From Magnetospirillum sp. SS-4 (GTDB lineage Bacteria > Pseudomonadota > Alphaproteobacteria > Rhodospirillales > Magnetospirillaceae): a stretch of DNA of 64,000 nucleotides. Location of the stretch: NCBI RefSeq assembly GCF_902729425.1, contig NZ_CACVCH010000050.1, positions 21,135-85,134 on the forward strand. Direction: 5' to 3'. Shown piece after piece: positions 1-7,764 of this stretch. A program made the translations under genes and the position numbers. A model generated the notes under the pieces. That model was not told where the DNA came from and ran no database searches. It was given only the letters and a program-made list of their open reading frames with translations. Numbering within the stretch: position 1 is the stretch's first letter; the number at the start of each line of letters is the position of its first letter.

Positions 1-1746
1 CTCTATCCACTGCCCCGAACCGAGGGTGTCGATCTGCGTCTGTGCCGCGCGTCCCGTTCCGGCGAGATCATGGTTCATCGCAACATGGGCAGCGGCAAGG
101 ATGGCCGAACCGTGTGGCAGCCGGTTGCCAGCCCGTTCGGCATTCCCTCCCGGCTGCGCTATCTCGACCAGGACGACGCCTACGGTTTGCGGATGGTCAT
201 CCGCGATATGCATGGAACTTCTCGGGTGGTGGACTTTCCCCGTTCGGCCATCGCCCAGCAAGGGGCGCAGGAAATCCGCTCCGCCCTTTATGCCGCCGGT
301 CTGCGCACCTGTGCCGACGGCGATCAGGTCGCCGTCATGCTGCTGAAGGCCGTCAACCCCCAGGCAGAGACCCTGGTGGTCAGCCGTCCTGGCTGGCATC
401 GGCTGGAAGGCCACGATCATCCGGTGTTTGTCACTCCGGCAGGAAAGGCCATCGGCGATGCCTCGGCATTGGAATTGGCAGCCAATGCCCGCACCGAATC
501 CGTCCGCGGCAGCCTCGACGGCTGGAAGGCGGCGGTGGCGGCAGCTGCTTTAGTCCAGGGCTGTCCGCATTTCCTGCTCGGCGTCTTGGCTGGGTTCTCG
601 GGCGTGGTGCAGTCGCTGGCCGGTCTGGACAGTTGCGGTCTCAATCTCAGCGGCCTGTCGTCCAGCGGCAAGACGACGGCGCAGAAGTTGGCGGTCTCCG
701 CCTGGACCTCCACCGGAATCGGTGCCGGGCTGCTGCAATCCATGCGCTCGACCGAGAATGCCGTGGAAGTCATCGCGCAAGGAGCCAGCGGTACCGTCCT
801 CGCTCTGGACGAACTGGCCCATGTCGATGGCCGCACCATCGCCAAGCTGATCTATGCCATTGCCGGCGGCCAGGGTAAGGCGCGCATGACGGCGGGCGCC
901 ATGCTCAAGCAACGCTATGCCTGGTCGACCTATGCCCTGCTGTCCAGCGAATGCTCCCTGGAGGAAAAGGTGCGGGCCGATGGCGGTGCCTGGATCGCCG
1001 GCATGGCGGTGCGCATTGTCGACGTGGACGTCACTGACGTGGATCGCGCCGTTCCAGCCACCACGCTGCGAGCAATTGCCGGGATCGACGAAAACCATGG
1101 CCACGCGGGACCGGCTTTCGTCGAGCGGCTCATCGCCACCGGTCTGCACCAGTCCCCCGACACGCTGCGGGACCGCATTCTGGCCGAGGCCCGCAAGTTG
1201 GCGGGCGACACCACCGATTCCGCCCGCATCCGTGCCGCCACCTGTCTGGCCCTGCCACTGGTCGCGGGTCAACTGGCCCAGGAATTCGAGTTGCTGCCGA
1301 CCTTCATCGACATCGAAACCCCTGTGCGCTGGGCATGGAGCCGCTTCCAGAAATCCTCGGATGCCGAGGCGCTGGAGCCTGGGGAACAGGTCGTCTCAAT
1401 GCTGCGGGCCTGGATCGCCGAACGCTGGGACGTCACCATCAAGGCGGTCGATGCGGGCGAACTCAGCTTCGACCGCAAGGCCAATAACCGCGAAGCCGTG
1501 GCATGGTATGACCGCGACGCCATTTACATTCCCGCCCACCGTCTGCGTGAGGCAGCGGGCGAGACTCTCAAAGCGGTGCAGATCAGTAAAATCCTGGCCG
1601 ACCGCGACATGCTGTCGCGCCGCCACAACGATAAGCGGGCCATCGTCCGCTTCGTGCCGGGCATCGGTCGCCTCGACGCCTATGCGCTGAAACGTTCCGA
1701 ACTCGGTCGCAGCCCTCGTTGGGTTGGCGAAGACGACGACCTATAA
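1..1746 (+). CDS. DUF927-type phage primase/helicase-like protein (5' partial)
   Basis: The frame is open from the first base of the window, so the gene starts upstream; the first in-window ATG (70) is probably internal. A P-loop (GLSSSGKTT) lies about 215 residues into the visible part, followed by a Walker B-like stretch (VLALDEL). This arrangement is typical of DUF927 proteins, which are P-loop ATPases of prophage and integrative-element replication modules, often fused to or beside primase domains. The C-terminus has a winged-helix-like segment with basic residues. The likely role is helicase or primase function in phage replication, acting in the cytoplasm. Family assignment is confident; the exact activity is inferred. 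Confidence 0.8.
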   Translation, partial: LYPLPRTEGVDLRLCRASRSGEIMVHRNMGSGKDGRTVWQPVASPFGIPSRLRYLDQDDAYGLRMVIRDMHGTSRVVDFPRSAIAQQGAQEIRSALYAAGLRTCADGDQVAVMLLKAVNPQAETLVVSRPGWHRLEGHDHPVFVTPAGKAIGDASALELAANARTESVRGSLDGWKAAVAAAALVQGCPHFLLGVLAGFSGVVQSLAGLDSCGLNLSGLSSSGKTTAQKLAVSAWTSTGIGAGLLQSMRSTENAVEVIAQGASGTVLALDELAHVDGRTIAKLIYAIAGGQGKARMTAGAMLKQRYAWSTYALLSSECSLEEKVRADGGAWIAGMAVRIVDVDVTDVDRAVPATTLRAIAGIDENHGHAGPAFVERLIATGLHQSPDTLRDRILAEARKLAGDTTDSARIRAATCLALPLVAGQLAQEFELLPTFIDIETPVRWAWSRFQKSSDAEALEPGEQVVSMLRAWIAERWDVTIKAVDAGELSFDRKANNREAVAWYDRDAIYIPAHRLREAAGETLKAVQISKILADRDMLSRRHNDKRAIVRFVPGIGRLDAYALKRSELGRSPRWVGEDDDL

Positions 1747-1749
1747 GGC

Positions 1750-1971
1750 TCAGGCCCCTGCCTGCCGCCGCAGGGCGGCAAGATATCCCTGCCAGACGAT
1801 CCGCGCCGCAGCGACGGCCTCCTCGCAGGCACCCCTCCTCGCCAGATAGAGTTTCAGGCCCGGCCACGACTGCACGTCGGGGAAATTCCGGTCGCGCCGA
1901 GCATCTCCGATGAAATCGCCCTGCGGATTATCCCCGCAGCGTCTTTGCGCGATGTATTCCCGGAACGTCAT
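1750..1971 (-). CDS. YozE/SAM-like small protein
   Basis: A 73-residue protein starting MTFREYIAQR; the start at 1971 is supported by an AGAGGTGG ribosome-binding sequence just upstream on the minus strand. The pattern (FREYIAQR, GDFIGDARRD, FPDV, W..L..YL, ACEEAV.AA...W..Y) matches the YozE SAM-like fold, small helical proteins common in plasmids and prophages with no firmly established function. It converges on the DUF927 gene with a 3-base gap. A longer start at 2028 exists but would run into the repeat array. Confidence 0.6.
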   Translation of the reverse strand: MTFREYIAQRRCGDNPQGDFIGDARRDRNFPDVQSWPGLKLYLARRGACEEAVAAARIVWQGYLAALRRQAGA

Positions 1972-2406
1972 GGGCCACCTCTGCATGATCGGGTGGCCCA
2001 CGATAATCGTGTCCAATACCGCGATCAATCCTATCGTTCCCTAAAAGTTCCGCATCGCCTGGGCCGCCGGCACCGCCATTGGGCCACCAGTGGCCACCTT
2101 TACCGATCAGTGGGCCACCTGAAAAGCGCCAGGTGGCCCACTGATTTCCCCTGGAAAATCAACAAGATGACCTGGTTGTGGGCCACTATGGGCCACTTGG
2201 GCCACCTGTTCGGCACGATGTAGAGGGATCGGGATAAAAAAATTCAGCGACACGATGGCTCAGAAAAAATTTCCGAAGTCGCGTGGCGAGCTTATGTTTT
2301 TGGAGAAAAGGTGGCCCACAGTGGCCCACTCTCTTTCAATCTATTGTTTTTAAATAACAAAACTGTGGGCCACCTTGGAAAATGGGTGGCCCACTGGGTG
2401 GCCCAC
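1971..2406. repeat. Dense array of TGGGCCAC repeats
   Basis: At least 13 copies of the octamer TGGGCCAC (either strand) occur in about 435 bases: forward at 1971, 2080, 2111, 2179, 2189, 2198 and 2366; reverse at 1993, 2133, 2311, 2321, 2386 and 2398, plus a degenerate copy near 2091. Most extend to TGGGCCACCT. Two copies form a perfect 16-bp inverted repeat (2106-2121 and 2130-2145) with an 8-base spacer. The three at 2179, 2189 and 2198 are nearly helical-phased. The region otherwise has no convincing gene and lies between the YozE-like and RuvC-like genes. It could be an iteron-type replication origin or a multi-site operator. Confidence 0.85.
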
Positions 2407-2530
2407 TCGCAATGAGCGCAATCGTCTCGCTTTCATAATCCGACAGCGATTTCGATTGCACCTGAGAATCGCCCCCCTTAGACTCCCCCTCGACCAAAGC
2501 CGAAGGCCCACAGACTTGTGAGCCTTCACC

Positions 2531-2998
2531 ATGACCACCATTCTTGCCCTTGATCTGGGCTCCACCACCGGCTGGGCCATGCGCCTTGCCGACGGTATCA
2601 TTGTCTCCGGCACCATGGAGTTCAAACCCGGACGATACGAAGGCGGCGGAATGCGTTTCCTGCGCTTCCGATCCTGGCTCGACCATCTCGAAGCTGGCGC
2701 CAAGGGCATCGGCACGGTCTACGTCGAAGAAGTACGCCGCCACGCCGGCACCGACGCCGCACACATCTATGGCGGATTCCTCGCCCATCTCACCGCTTGG
2801 TGCGAACTCAAGCACATCCCCTATCAGGGCGTTCCGGTCGGCACCATCAAGCGCCACGCCACCAGCAAGGGCAATGCCGGGAAGGATGCCGTGATCTCCG
2901 CCATGCAGGCGCGCGGCTTCAATCCCGAAGACGACAACGAGGCCGACGCCCTGGCCATTCTGACCTGGGCCATCGACACCGAAGGAGGTGTGCGATGA
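2531..2998 (+). CDS. RuvC-like Holliday junction resolvase (phage type)
   Basis: A 155-residue RNase H-fold protein. It opens with the strand and first acidic residue of the RuvC fold (ILALDLGSTTGWA, D8), has a second acidic position in VYVEEV (around 65-70) and a C-terminal DDNEADALAI helix that supplies the last metal-binding aspartates. Phage RuvC-like proteins cleave branched DNA before packaging or during recombination. The stop overlaps the start of the next small gene (ATGA). The repeat array lies just upstream and could regulate it. Confidence 0.75.
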   Translation: MTTILALDLGSTTGWAMRLADGIIVSGTMEFKPGRYEGGGMRFLRFRSWLDHLEAGAKGIGTVYVEEVRRHAGTDAAHIYGGFLAHLTAWCELKHIPYQGVPVGTIKRHATSKGNAGKDAVISAMQARGFNPEDDNEADALAILTWAIDTEGGVR

Positions 2999-3186
2999 AC
3001 TGGCATCCTCCCGGCTTCGGTGGCACCCGCCGTGATCCTGAGCAGGTCAAGCGGGATGGCTGGCAAGAGCGTGGCGTCCTGGTCATTGCCGAAGACGACC
3101 AGCGCCTGACCTGGCCCGAGCGTGAACTGATCCGCCAGTTGGGTGCCAAGCTGTATGGTCCGCGCCCGGAGGTGTCCCATGGCTGA
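2995..3186 (+). CDS. Small hypothetical phage protein
   Basis: A 63-residue ORF whose ATG overlaps the resolvase stop by four bases and whose stop overlaps the next start by eight, so it is placed as a real member of the operon. The sequence (MNWHPPGFGG start, LTWPERELIRQLGAKLYG near the end) is charged and soluble with no recognised domain. The evidence is translational coupling and position; function unknown. Confidence 0.55.
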   Translation: MNWHPPGFGGTRRDPEQVKRDGWQERGVLVIAEDDQRLTWPERELIRQLGAKLYGPRPEVSHG

Positions 3187-3667
3187 ATTCCGCTGGACGC
3201 CATCCCTGGTCGAAGAACGCATCGCCGAAGCCGCCGATACTCTGCGCCGCCTGCCCGACACCAGGGTGCAGGGGCACGCCAGCACTTGGCCGCCCTATGT
3301 GCATGAGTGTTTGGAACCCACCGAGGTGAAACTGCGCCGTCCGCCACCCTCCGCCGCCGCCATCACCCGCATGGACGAAGCCTTGCCGTGGCTGCGCCAC
3401 CTCGATCCCACCGACGCCAAGATCATCTGGCTGCGGGCCACCAACGCGCCATGGAAAGTGATCTGCTGGCAGGTCGGCATGACGCGGGCGACCGCTCACC
3501 GGCATTGGCTGTTCGCGCTGTGCGTCATTGCCTGGACGCTGAACGGGCGGCGCATCCCCCGTCACATCTCCAAGGTCGATCTGATCGCCCGGACCAAGGC
3601 GGCGGAGGAAAGCGAAAGGTGTATCGATACATTGCAGGGCGCGACAGTGATGGCCAGTTTGGGGTAG
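3179..3667 (+). CDS. DUF6362-like phage protein
   Basis: A 162-residue protein from ATG 3179 (MAEFRWTPSLVEERIAEAAD). It carries the RLPDTRVQGHASTWPP segment and a C-terminal helix-turn-helix-like block (KVICWQVGMTRATAHRHW) seen in the DUF6362 family of alphaproteobacterial prophages. The HTH-like C-terminus suggests DNA binding, possibly an antiterminator-like or late-gene activator role, but this is not established. It is the last gene of the resolvase operon. Confidence 0.65.
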   Translation: MAEFRWTPSLVEERIAEAADTLRRLPDTRVQGHASTWPPYVHECLEPTEVKLRRPPPSAAAITRMDEALPWLRHLDPTDAKIIWLRATNAPWKVICWQVGMTRATAHRHWLFALCVIAWTLNGRRIPRHISKVDLIARTKAAEESERCIDTLQGATVMASLG

Positions 3668-3840
3668 ATGTAAGTCCAGGCTCGCGGAACGGGCGGCGAC
3701 GATCACTAAATGATCCGCCGCCCAAAGCGGGCGAAAGAATAGAACACCGTACCGTGGAGAATTGGTTCCTCCCCGGCACCTTTCGCTATGCGGGGGGCAT
3801 CAGCGCCCGATTTCGCTAGCGACAGCCGAAAAATCTAGGC

Positions 3841-4003
3841 TACCACCCCGTACCAGTTACCACCCCGGAAGGCGTGCAAGTCCAAGGACAGCGCGCCTTT
3901 CGCGCTTTCGGGCCGGGTGGTACGGGGGCGGTAGCCAGCCCGGTAGCCGCCTTCCGGCTACTGCCCCTGTACCACCCGTACCACCCCGTACCACGGCTAC
4001 CAC
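3841..4003. repeat. TACCACCC repeat array upstream of the methyltransferase
   Basis: The gene-free stretch 3668-4075 contains repeated TACCACC(C)CG units: 3841-3855 (two head-to-tail), about 3858-3867, an inverted copy GGGTGGTACGGGG at 3915-3927, GGTAGCC variants at 3930-3946, and a run of four at 3970-4003. Some facing copies can pair into hairpins. The array abuts the start of the ParB-domain methyltransferase. It differs from the TGGGCCAC array but shares a CCACC core. It may be an operator for the downstream gene. Confidence 0.65.
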
Positions 4004-4075
4004 CATGCACCTCGCTCTCACCGAGCCGGTATCCCCGGCGCTCGGCTCCATGCCGCACGCCCAGGCGGCAGGAAA

Positions 4076-5350
4076 ATGACCATGACCCATCCGCTTCCCG
4101 ACACGGTCGAGGCTTGGCCCATCGACCGGTTGATTCCCTATGGCCGCAATGCGCGGACTCATTCGGACAGCCAGGTTGCCCAGATCGCCGCCAGCATGGT
4201 CGAGTTTGGCTGGACCAATCCGGTGCTGGCCGACAGCCTGGGCAATGTCATTGCCGGGCATGGCCGACTGGCCGCCGCCAAGTCCCTGGGGCTGACCACG
4301 GTGCCGGTGGTGATCCTCGACCATCTGACCGAAGCCCAGCGCCGCGCCTATATCCTGGCCGACAACAAGCTGGCCCTGAATGCCGGATGGGATGACGAGA
4401 CCCTGGCGGCGGAGCTGCACGCCCTCAACGCCGAGGGTTACGACCTCGACCTGATCGGCTTTTCGGAAGAGGAACTGGACGCCCTGATGGCCCCCCTCGA
4501 CGACGAGGGCGACGGCCAGGGAGAAGGTGACGAAGACGAGATCCCCGAACCGCCCATCGACCCGGTAACGCGGCCGGGCGATTTGTGGATCTTGGGCCGC
4601 CACCGCCTTCTGTGCGGCGACAGCACCGTCGCCACCGATGTGGAGCGTCTGCTGGCCGGAGCCACGCCGCACCTGATGGTGACCGACCCGCCTTACGGGG
4701 TGGAATACGATCCCACTTGGCGGAACGAAGCCGGGGTGTCGTCCTCGGCCCGCACCGGCAAGGTCGCCAATGATGACCGCGCCGATTGGCGGGAAGCCTG
4801 GGCGCTATTCCCCGGCGAGGTGGCCTATGTCTGGCATGCGGCGATCTTCGCCAAGATTGTAGCCGACAGCCTGGAAGCCAACGACTTCAAGATCCGCGCC
4901 CAGATCATCTGGTCGAAGAACCGCTTCGTCCTGGGCCGCGGTGACTACCACTGGCAGCACGAACCCTGCTGGTACGCCGTGCGCAAGATCGGCACCGGCC
5001 ATTGGCAGGGGGCGCGGGATCAGGCCACCATCTGGACCATCGGCAACAACGGCGACGAGGACGAGGCCACCGTTCACGGCACCCAGAAGCCGGTGGAATG
5101 CATGCGCCGTCCGATCCTCAACAACAGCGCCGAGGGCGATTCGGTCTACGAGCCGTTCGCGGGCAGCGGCACCACGGTGATCGCCGCCGAAGCCACGGGC
5201 CGTATCTGCTTCGCCATGGAATTGAACCCCGCCTATGCCGACGTGATCGTCGGGCGATGGCAGAAGCTGACCGGGCAGAAGGCCATCCTGGATGGCGATG
5301 GCCGGAGCTTTGAGGAAATCGCCGCCGGGAAGGCGGTCAGCGCCGGGTGA
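4076..5350 (+). CDS. ParB-domain DNA methyltransferase (beta-class N4/N6)
   Basis: A 424-residue fusion. Residues 10-85 form a ParB/sulfiredoxin-type N-terminal domain (NPVLADS, then GHGRLAAAK); residues 145-160 are an acidic linker; from 165 on is a DNA methylase domain with the catalytic DPPY at 204-207 and the SAM-binding FAGSGTT near 362. Catalytic motif before SAM motif is the beta-class order, fitting an amino-methyltransferase making N6-methyladenine or N4-methylcytosine. Such ParB-MTase fusions are frequent in alphaproteobacterial prophages and probably protect phage DNA from host restriction. No partner endonuclease is adjacent, so it is an orphan enzyme here. Target sequence unknown. 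Confidence 0.88.
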   Translation: MTMTHPLPDTVEAWPIDRLIPYGRNARTHSDSQVAQIAASMVEFGWTNPVLADSLGNVIAGHGRLAAAKSLGLTTVPVVILDHLTEAQRRAYILADNKLALNAGWDDETLAAELHALNAEGYDLDLIGFSEEELDALMAPLDDEGDGQGEGDEDEIPEPPIDPVTRPGDLWILGRHRLLCGDSTVATDVERLLAGATPHLMVTDPPYGVEYDPTWRNEAGVSSSARTGKVANDDRADWREAWALFPGEVAYVWHAAIFAKIVADSLEANDFKIRAQIIWSKNRFVLGRGDYHWQHEPCWYAVRKIGTGHWQGARDQATIWTIGNNGDEDEATVHGTQKPVECMRRPILNNSAEGDSVYEPFAGSGTTVIAAEATGRICFAMELNPAYADVIVGRWQKLTGQKAILDGDGRSFEEIAAGKAVSAG

Positions 5351-5546
5351 TCCGGCGCAGGGAATGCTGGTACTTGGCGTCGGTGGGCTTCCAGTTCAGC
5401 GGCTGGCAGCCGAGGCGCAGGTCGCGCTCCCAGAATTCGAGGATCTGCTTGTTGGAATAGCCCTTGCCCCGGAAGTATTCGAAGTCGCTCTGCGCCCACA
5501 TGGGGTGGGCCTTCAGGGCGGCGGTGGGGCGGACGGTCAGGGCCAT
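5337..5546 (-). CDS. Small hypothetical phage protein
   Basis: A 69-residue basic protein (MALTVRPTAALKAHP start; FRGKGYSNKQILEFWERD in the middle). Its 3' end overlaps the methyltransferase stop by 14 bases in convergent orientation. It lies just downstream of the DUF6900-like gene in the same direction, so the two probably form a leftward pair. No domain recognised. Confidence 0.5.
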   Translation of the reverse strand: MALTVRPTAALKAHPMWAQSDFEYFRGKGYSNKQILEFWERDLRLGCQPLNWKPTDAKYQHSLRRITRR

Positions 5547-5547
5547 G

Positions 5548-5739
5548 TTACTTGGCCTCCCGCTGTTCGTTCTGTTGGGTGCCTGCGCACCCGGCGGCGT
5601 AGGCCGCTCCCAGGGCTTTCTTGATCTGCCAAACCGCCAGTTCGTGGAAGTCCAGGCGGTCGCTGTTGCGGGTCTCCAGGGTTTCCAAGTCCAGGATGGT
5701 GGCGGCGATGTTCGCCAGGGCTTCGTCGCGGGTTTGCAT
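5548..5739 (-). CDS. DUF6900-like small phage protein
   Basis: A 63-residue protein starting MQTRDEALANIAATILDLETLETRNSD (start by the GGAGGAAC ribosome site at the expected spacing). The ETRNSDRLDFHELAVWQIKKALGAAY pattern fits the DUF6900 family of small alphaproteobacterial phage and plasmid proteins of unknown function. A longer upstream start (5796) exists but has no comparable ribosome site. Confidence 0.6.
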   Translation of the reverse strand: MQTRDEALANIAATILDLETLETRNSDRLDFHELAVWQIKKALGAAYAAGCAGTQQNEQREAK

Positions 5740-5797
5740 CGTGGTGTTCCTCCGTTTTGTTGGACCCACTAACGCTCTCCCGCGCAGGCTTATCAAG

Positions 5798-5809
5798 TCG
5801 ATTAATCGA
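5798..5809. promoter_or_regulatory. Palindrome TCGATTAATCGA between divergent genes
   Basis: A perfect 12-base palindrome in the short gap between the leftward DUF6900-like gene (start 5739) and the rightward membrane protein (start 5832). Its position suits a shared operator or promoter element. No binding protein can be assigned. Confidence 0.4.
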
Positions 5810-5831
5810 TTACTTCCAACGGATTAGTCTG

Positions 5832-6041
5832 ATGCGCCAATCCCGCCATATGTCCCTGGCCGAGGCTGCCGCCAACGTGGTGATCGGCTACGGCATCGCG
5901 GTTGCCACCCAGGTGGTGGTGTTCCCGGTCTTCGGCATTCACATCACCCTGGCCGCTGATCTGGCCATCGGCGGGATTTTTGCCATGATCTCCCTGCTGC
6001 GCGGTTTCGTGCTGCGGCGAATCTTCGAGCGGCTGCGGTGA
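5832..6041 (+). CDS. Small two-TM phage membrane protein (DUF7220-like)
   Basis: A 69-residue protein starting MRQSRHMSLAEAAANVVIGYG with two hydrophobic segments (about residues 17-33 and 40-57) and a basic C-terminus (RRIFERLR). The compact layout matches a family of short prophage inner-membrane proteins. The start at 5832 fits the conserved MRQSR opening better than the upstream start at 5757. Function unknown. Confidence 0.6.
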   Translation: MRQSRHMSLAEAAANVVIGYGIAVATQVVVFPVFGIHITLAADLAIGGIFAMISLLRGFVLRRIFERLR

Positions 6042-6108
6042 GACTTGGATTTGGAGCGATCCGAATCTACTGTTCCCGATCACGATGCCAGCAAAAGAGA
6101 AGAATGCC

Positions 6109-6378
6109 ATGTCCAAATCGGCCCTTTCCAAGTCCATCCGTGCGGTGACCGGTTGCTCTGTTGCCCAGGCGGATGCCACTGTTGAAGCTGTCCTGGCCAC
6201 CATCGTCGATGGTGTGAAGACCGACGGCAGCTTCCGTCTGATAGGCTTCGGCACCTTTGCCAAGGCCGAGCGTCCCGCGCGCCGGGGCCGCAATCCGAAG
6301 ACCGGCGAGGCCATAGACATTGCCGCTTCGACCTCGATCAAGTTCAGCACGGCGGCGGCGCTGAAGAAGTCGCTGTAA
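6109..6378 (+). CDS. HU-family DNA-binding protein
   Basis: An 89-residue protein with the HU/IHF layout: N-terminal helices (MSKSALSKSIRAVTG), the conserved RLIGFGTFAKAERPAR strand-turn and the RNPKTGE arm tip. These bind DNA as dimers and bend it. The start at 6109 is chosen because an AGAGAAG ribosome site precedes it and it aligns with usual HU N-termini; 6085 is the alternative. It may help phage DNA compaction or origin architecture. Confidence 0.85.
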   Translation: MSKSALSKSIRAVTGCSVAQADATVEAVLATIVDGVKTDGSFRLIGFGTFAKAERPARRGRNPKTGEAIDIAASTSIKFSTAAALKKSL

Positions 6379-6381
6379 GTC

Positions 6382-6579
6382 ATGGCCGTCAATCCCGAGC
6401 ATGTGGCCCGTGCCGCCAATGATCTGCTGGATCACTATGGTCAGGCCGCTCTCGATGTGGCCAAGACGCAGGTTGAACGCGCGTCAAGGGCAAGTGACCA
6501 TCTTGCCCTTGACCACGCCCTGATGGTCCTGAGTGAAATCGAGCGCCATCAGGGCAGTTCGTCCACACCGGTGACGTAG
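6382..6579 (+). CDS. Small alphaproteobacterial hypothetical protein
   Basis: A 65-residue helical protein three bases after the HU-like gene. The AANDLLDHYGQAALDVAKTQVERA pattern resembles a widespread small alphaproteobacterial family; a distant relative in this window is at 36908-37114 (AAEELIGRYG). Likely co-transcribed with HU. Function unknown. Confidence 0.5.
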   Translation: MAVNPEHVARAANDLLDHYGQAALDVAKTQVERASRASDHLALDHALMVLSEIERHQGSSSTPVT

Positions 6580-6746
6580 GCGTCGGCCTTGTTCCAGGAC
6601 CCTTCGTCAAGTTCCCACTCGGTGTCGGCGCTCTCGTGCAGTTTCTCGAAGGCCGCCGTCTCGGCCTGCTCGGGCGTTTCGGTCTCGACCTGGACGATGG
6701 TACTTTCGGTGACGTCGCGGGTGATGATGACGCTGTAGCGGGGCAT
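6549..6746 (-). CDS. Small acidic hypothetical phage protein
   Basis: A 65-residue acidic protein (MPRYSVIITRDVTESTIVQVE start, ELDEGSWNKADAYVTGVDELP end). It overlaps the end of the preceding plus-strand gene by 31 bases tail to tail. It lies ahead of the DUF3489 gene in the opposite reading direction order, so they may share a leftward transcript. No domain recognised. Confidence 0.45.
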   Translation of the reverse strand: MPRYSVIITRDVTESTIVQVETETPEQAETAAFEKLHESADTEWELDEGSWNKADAYVTGVDELP

Positions 6747-6755
6747 GGGCGGCTC

Positions 6756-7320
6756 CTATTCGGCGATTCTGTAGGTGCGGCCCCGACCAGAGAGCTTCTC
6801 GCTGGTGATCGTCAGGCCCAGCTTCTTCTTCAAGGCCCCGGCAATGGCCCCGCGAATCGTATGATTCGCCCAGCCAAATTCTGCAGCAATCTCGTCAATG
6901 CTGGCCCCTTCAGGCCGCTTCAGCATGGTGATCAGGGCTTCCTGCTTCGTCCCCTGGCGGGTCTTGCGCGGCGTATTCGCGCCGTCGGCCTCCGTGGGCG
7001 CGGTTTCCGGCTGGTCGGCCATGTCCGTCGCCGGTTCTTCTTCCGGGGCGGTGTCCGCGCCCGTGTCGGCCATCATGCCCAACACCTCGTAGGCGGCGGG
7101 CGTGGCCCGCAAGGTGAACGGGATCCCGTCCTCGTCCTCGCGCCAGACCGGCATACCGGGTTCGGCGGGAATCTCCTCGGCCAGTTCCTTCTTGATCAGG
7201 CTGGTCAGTACCATCTTCACCGCGCCCCCCCTTCAAGGCGGCGGTGATGGGCAGCAGGAAACCGCCTTTGCGAGCGCAGGCAGTAGACAGGATGACGGCT
7301 TGGGTATCGGACAACGACAT
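6756..7320 (-). pseudogene. DUF3489 protein split by a frameshift at a 7-base G run
   Basis: The C-terminal DUF3489 winged-helix domain (GTKQEALITML, HTIRGAIAGALKKKLGLT, GRGRTYRI) is in one frame, while the family's usual N-terminus (MSLSDTQAVILSTACARKGG from 7320) is in another. The two frames meet at a run of seven G on the minus strand (7225-7231). With six Gs the product would read straight through as ALKGG-AVKMVLTSLIKKEL. Possible causes are an inactivating insertion, a sequencing error or programmed slippage. The complete protein would be about 187 residues and is a probable DNA-binding phage protein. Confidence 0.75.
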
Positions 7321-7443
7321 GGTGGTTCCCTCCGGGATGCGACGCGGGCCAGTCCCGCGCCTGTACCACTCCAAGCCCCGCCAGCCAGAAGCCGGTCGGA
7401 GCCTGTCCCCATGAAGGTGGGGGGCGGAGGGAAAAGCGGCTGA

Positions 7444-7665
7444 TCAGGCGGCGAACTCGCCCTCCTGGAAGGCGCTGTCGGTAATGCGCTTCAGCATCTC
7501 GGCGTAGTGGGCCATGGTTCCGGCGTGGCCCCAGTTGATCTCGTCCGGTGACCAGTTGAAGTGGTCGGCGCTCAAGGCCTGGAGCCGGGCCAGCATGGCG
7601 TCGAATTTGGTCTTCTTGGCAATAAAGGCGTCGATGGCCTGGGTGTTGTCGCTGCGCTTCGTCAT
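7444..7665 (-). CDS. Conserved small phage protein
   Basis: A 73-residue protein starting MTKRSDNTQAIDAFIAKK, with a GGAGGG ribosome site upstream. The core (LSADHFNWSPDEINWGHAGTM) is typical of a conserved prophage protein family seen near DUF3489 genes. Soluble, no known function. Divergent from the terminase operon that starts at 7765. Confidence 0.55.
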   Translation of the reverse strand: MTKRSDNTQAIDAFIAKKTKFDAMLARLQALSADHFNWSPDEINWGHAGTMAHYAEMLKRITDSAFQEGEFAA

Positions 7666-7764
7666 GGTTCCCTCCGGTGTTCGTGGGACCATCCATCGCT
7701 CTGCCGGGCGATGACATCAACTCGATAAGTGTATTCGTTTATTGCTTTCTGCGGGGGCTCGCTC

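Noticed and set aside
417..1626. Long minus-strand ORFs opposite the DUF927 gene
   Set aside because: They mirror the codon positions of a clear GC-rich gene, have no ribosome site and no domain.
2109..2143. Inverted repeat in the TGGGCCAC array as a transcription terminator
   Set aside because: No T run follows and the arms are two units of the larger array, so a binding-site reading fits better.
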